14,246 nucleotides of DNA from DASVSE01 sp036399715 (lineage in GTDB: Bacteria > Bacteroidota > Rhodothermia > Rhodothermales > Rubricoccaceae), in assembly GCA_036399715.1 (NCBI GenBank), contig DASWMO010000030.1:1-14246 (forward strand), given 5' to 3'. The translations under genes were made by a program, and so were the position numbers. Shown piece by piece: positions 13,874 to 14,246 of this stretch (its first letter is position 1; the number at the start of each line of letters is the position of its first letter). The notes beneath the pieces are model-generated. The model was given only the letters and a program-made list of their open reading frames with translations, was not told the DNA's origin and searched no databases.

Positions 13874-14246
13874 ATGCCGCTTGTTTCCCTCCGCCGCACG
13901 TGCCTCTGGCTGAGCGCGCTCGCGCTCGTCGCCCTCCTGTCGTCGTCTGCGGCGCAGGCCCAGCGCGGCGCCCTCGTCGGGACGCTCCTCGACGCCGAGA
14001 CCGGCGAGACGCTCATCGGCGCGACGGTCGCCATCCCGGCGTTGGGGATGGGCACCACGACCGACCTCGACGGCGCCTACCGCCTCGCCCTCGATCCGGG
14101 CACGTACGCCGTCACGTTCTCATACGTCGGCTACGACGCGCAGACGGTGGAAGGCGTCGTCGTCGCCCTGGGCCAGACGGTCCAGATCGACCGCCAGCTG
14201 TCCCTGAGCAGCGCGGGCCTCGGCGAGGTCGTCGTGCAGGCCGAGG
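13874..14246 (+). CDS. TonB-dependent receptor-type outer-membrane protein, N-terminal part, cut by the window end
   Basis: The first 124 codons of a gene that runs off the right edge. Residues 1-29 or so are a signal peptide (basic MPLVSLRRTCLW, core LSALALVALLSSSA, likely cleavage after AQA). Then comes a carboxypeptidase-regulatory-like (CarboxypepD_reg) beta-sandwich: GALVGTLLDAETGETLIGATVAIPALGMGTTTDLDGAYRLALDPGTYAVTFSYVGYDAQT. It ends with LSSAGLGEVVVQAE, the strand that normally leads into the TonB box and plug domain of SusC/FecA-like receptors. Such receptors import glycans, siderophores or vitamins by TonB energy. The barrel is outside the window, so an outer-membrane protein with only this domain is not excluded. 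It is divergent from the MFS gene, sharing the 13710-13873 control region. Confidence 0.85.
   Translation, partial: MPLVSLRRTCLWLSALALVALLSSSAAQAQRGALVGTLLDAETGETLIGATVAIPALGMGTTTDLDGAYRLALDPGTYAVTFSYVGYDAQTVEGVVVALGQTVQIDRQLSLSSAGLGEVVVQAE

Noticed and set aside
11485..14058. Minus-strand open frame of 857 codons from the receptor gene back into tsf
   Set aside because: It overlaps three recognisable genes and has low-complexity Arg/Ala-rich content; no domain is visible.

Overview
The window is a GC-rich (roughly 70 percent by eye) bacterial chromosome segment. Several features point to the Rhodothermota/Bacteroidota side of the tree, probably a marine Rubricoccaceae-like organism: the gene order rplM-rpsI-rpsB-tsf, a TonB-dependent-receptor-type N-terminus with a carboxypeptidase-regulatory-like domain, a secreted protein with a type IX secretion (T9SS)-like C-terminal sorting domain, and the near absence of Shine-Dalgarno sequences. 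The taxonomic placement is inference, not a database result.

Layout. Positions 1-1139 hold the 3' part of a LolC/LolE-type permease (+). It converges on a GHL10-family lipoprotein glycosidase (1159-2724, -). A stand-alone HPt phosphotransfer protein (2847-3191, +) is divergent from the lipoprotein and converges on a secreted Asp-box/T9SS protein (3199-4587, -). The interval 4588-4918 holds no convincing gene but carries a 21-bp tandem repeat array of ten in-register units plus two degenerate ones. The array ends seven bases before an unrecognised helical protein (4919-5572, +). A half-size ABC exporter follows (5646-7448, +). Its 3' end has been duplicated in tandem, and it converges on a sigma/anti-sigma-like pair (9197-8559 and 8492-7494, -).

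From 9296 to 12389 lies the translation block: a candidate promoter and structured leader, then rplM, rpsI, rpsB and tsf, with strong stem-loops after rpsI, between rpsB and tsf, and after tsf. An MFS transporter (12396-13709, -) has three 22-bp direct repeats immediately upstream of its likely start. Divergent from it, an outer-membrane receptor-type gene begins at 13874 and runs off the window.

How the pieces work together. The ribosomal/EF-Ts block is housekeeping. The LolC/E protein, the lipoprotein glycosidase, the T9SS cargo, the ABC exporter and the TonB-type gene are all envelope functions. The sigma/anti-sigma pair and the HPt protein are signalling parts whose partners are outside the window. 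The least explained unit is the 21-bp array (about 16 constant bases, four variable bases and a fixed C) joined to a helical protein of unknown function. It is the best candidate here for an undescribed system.
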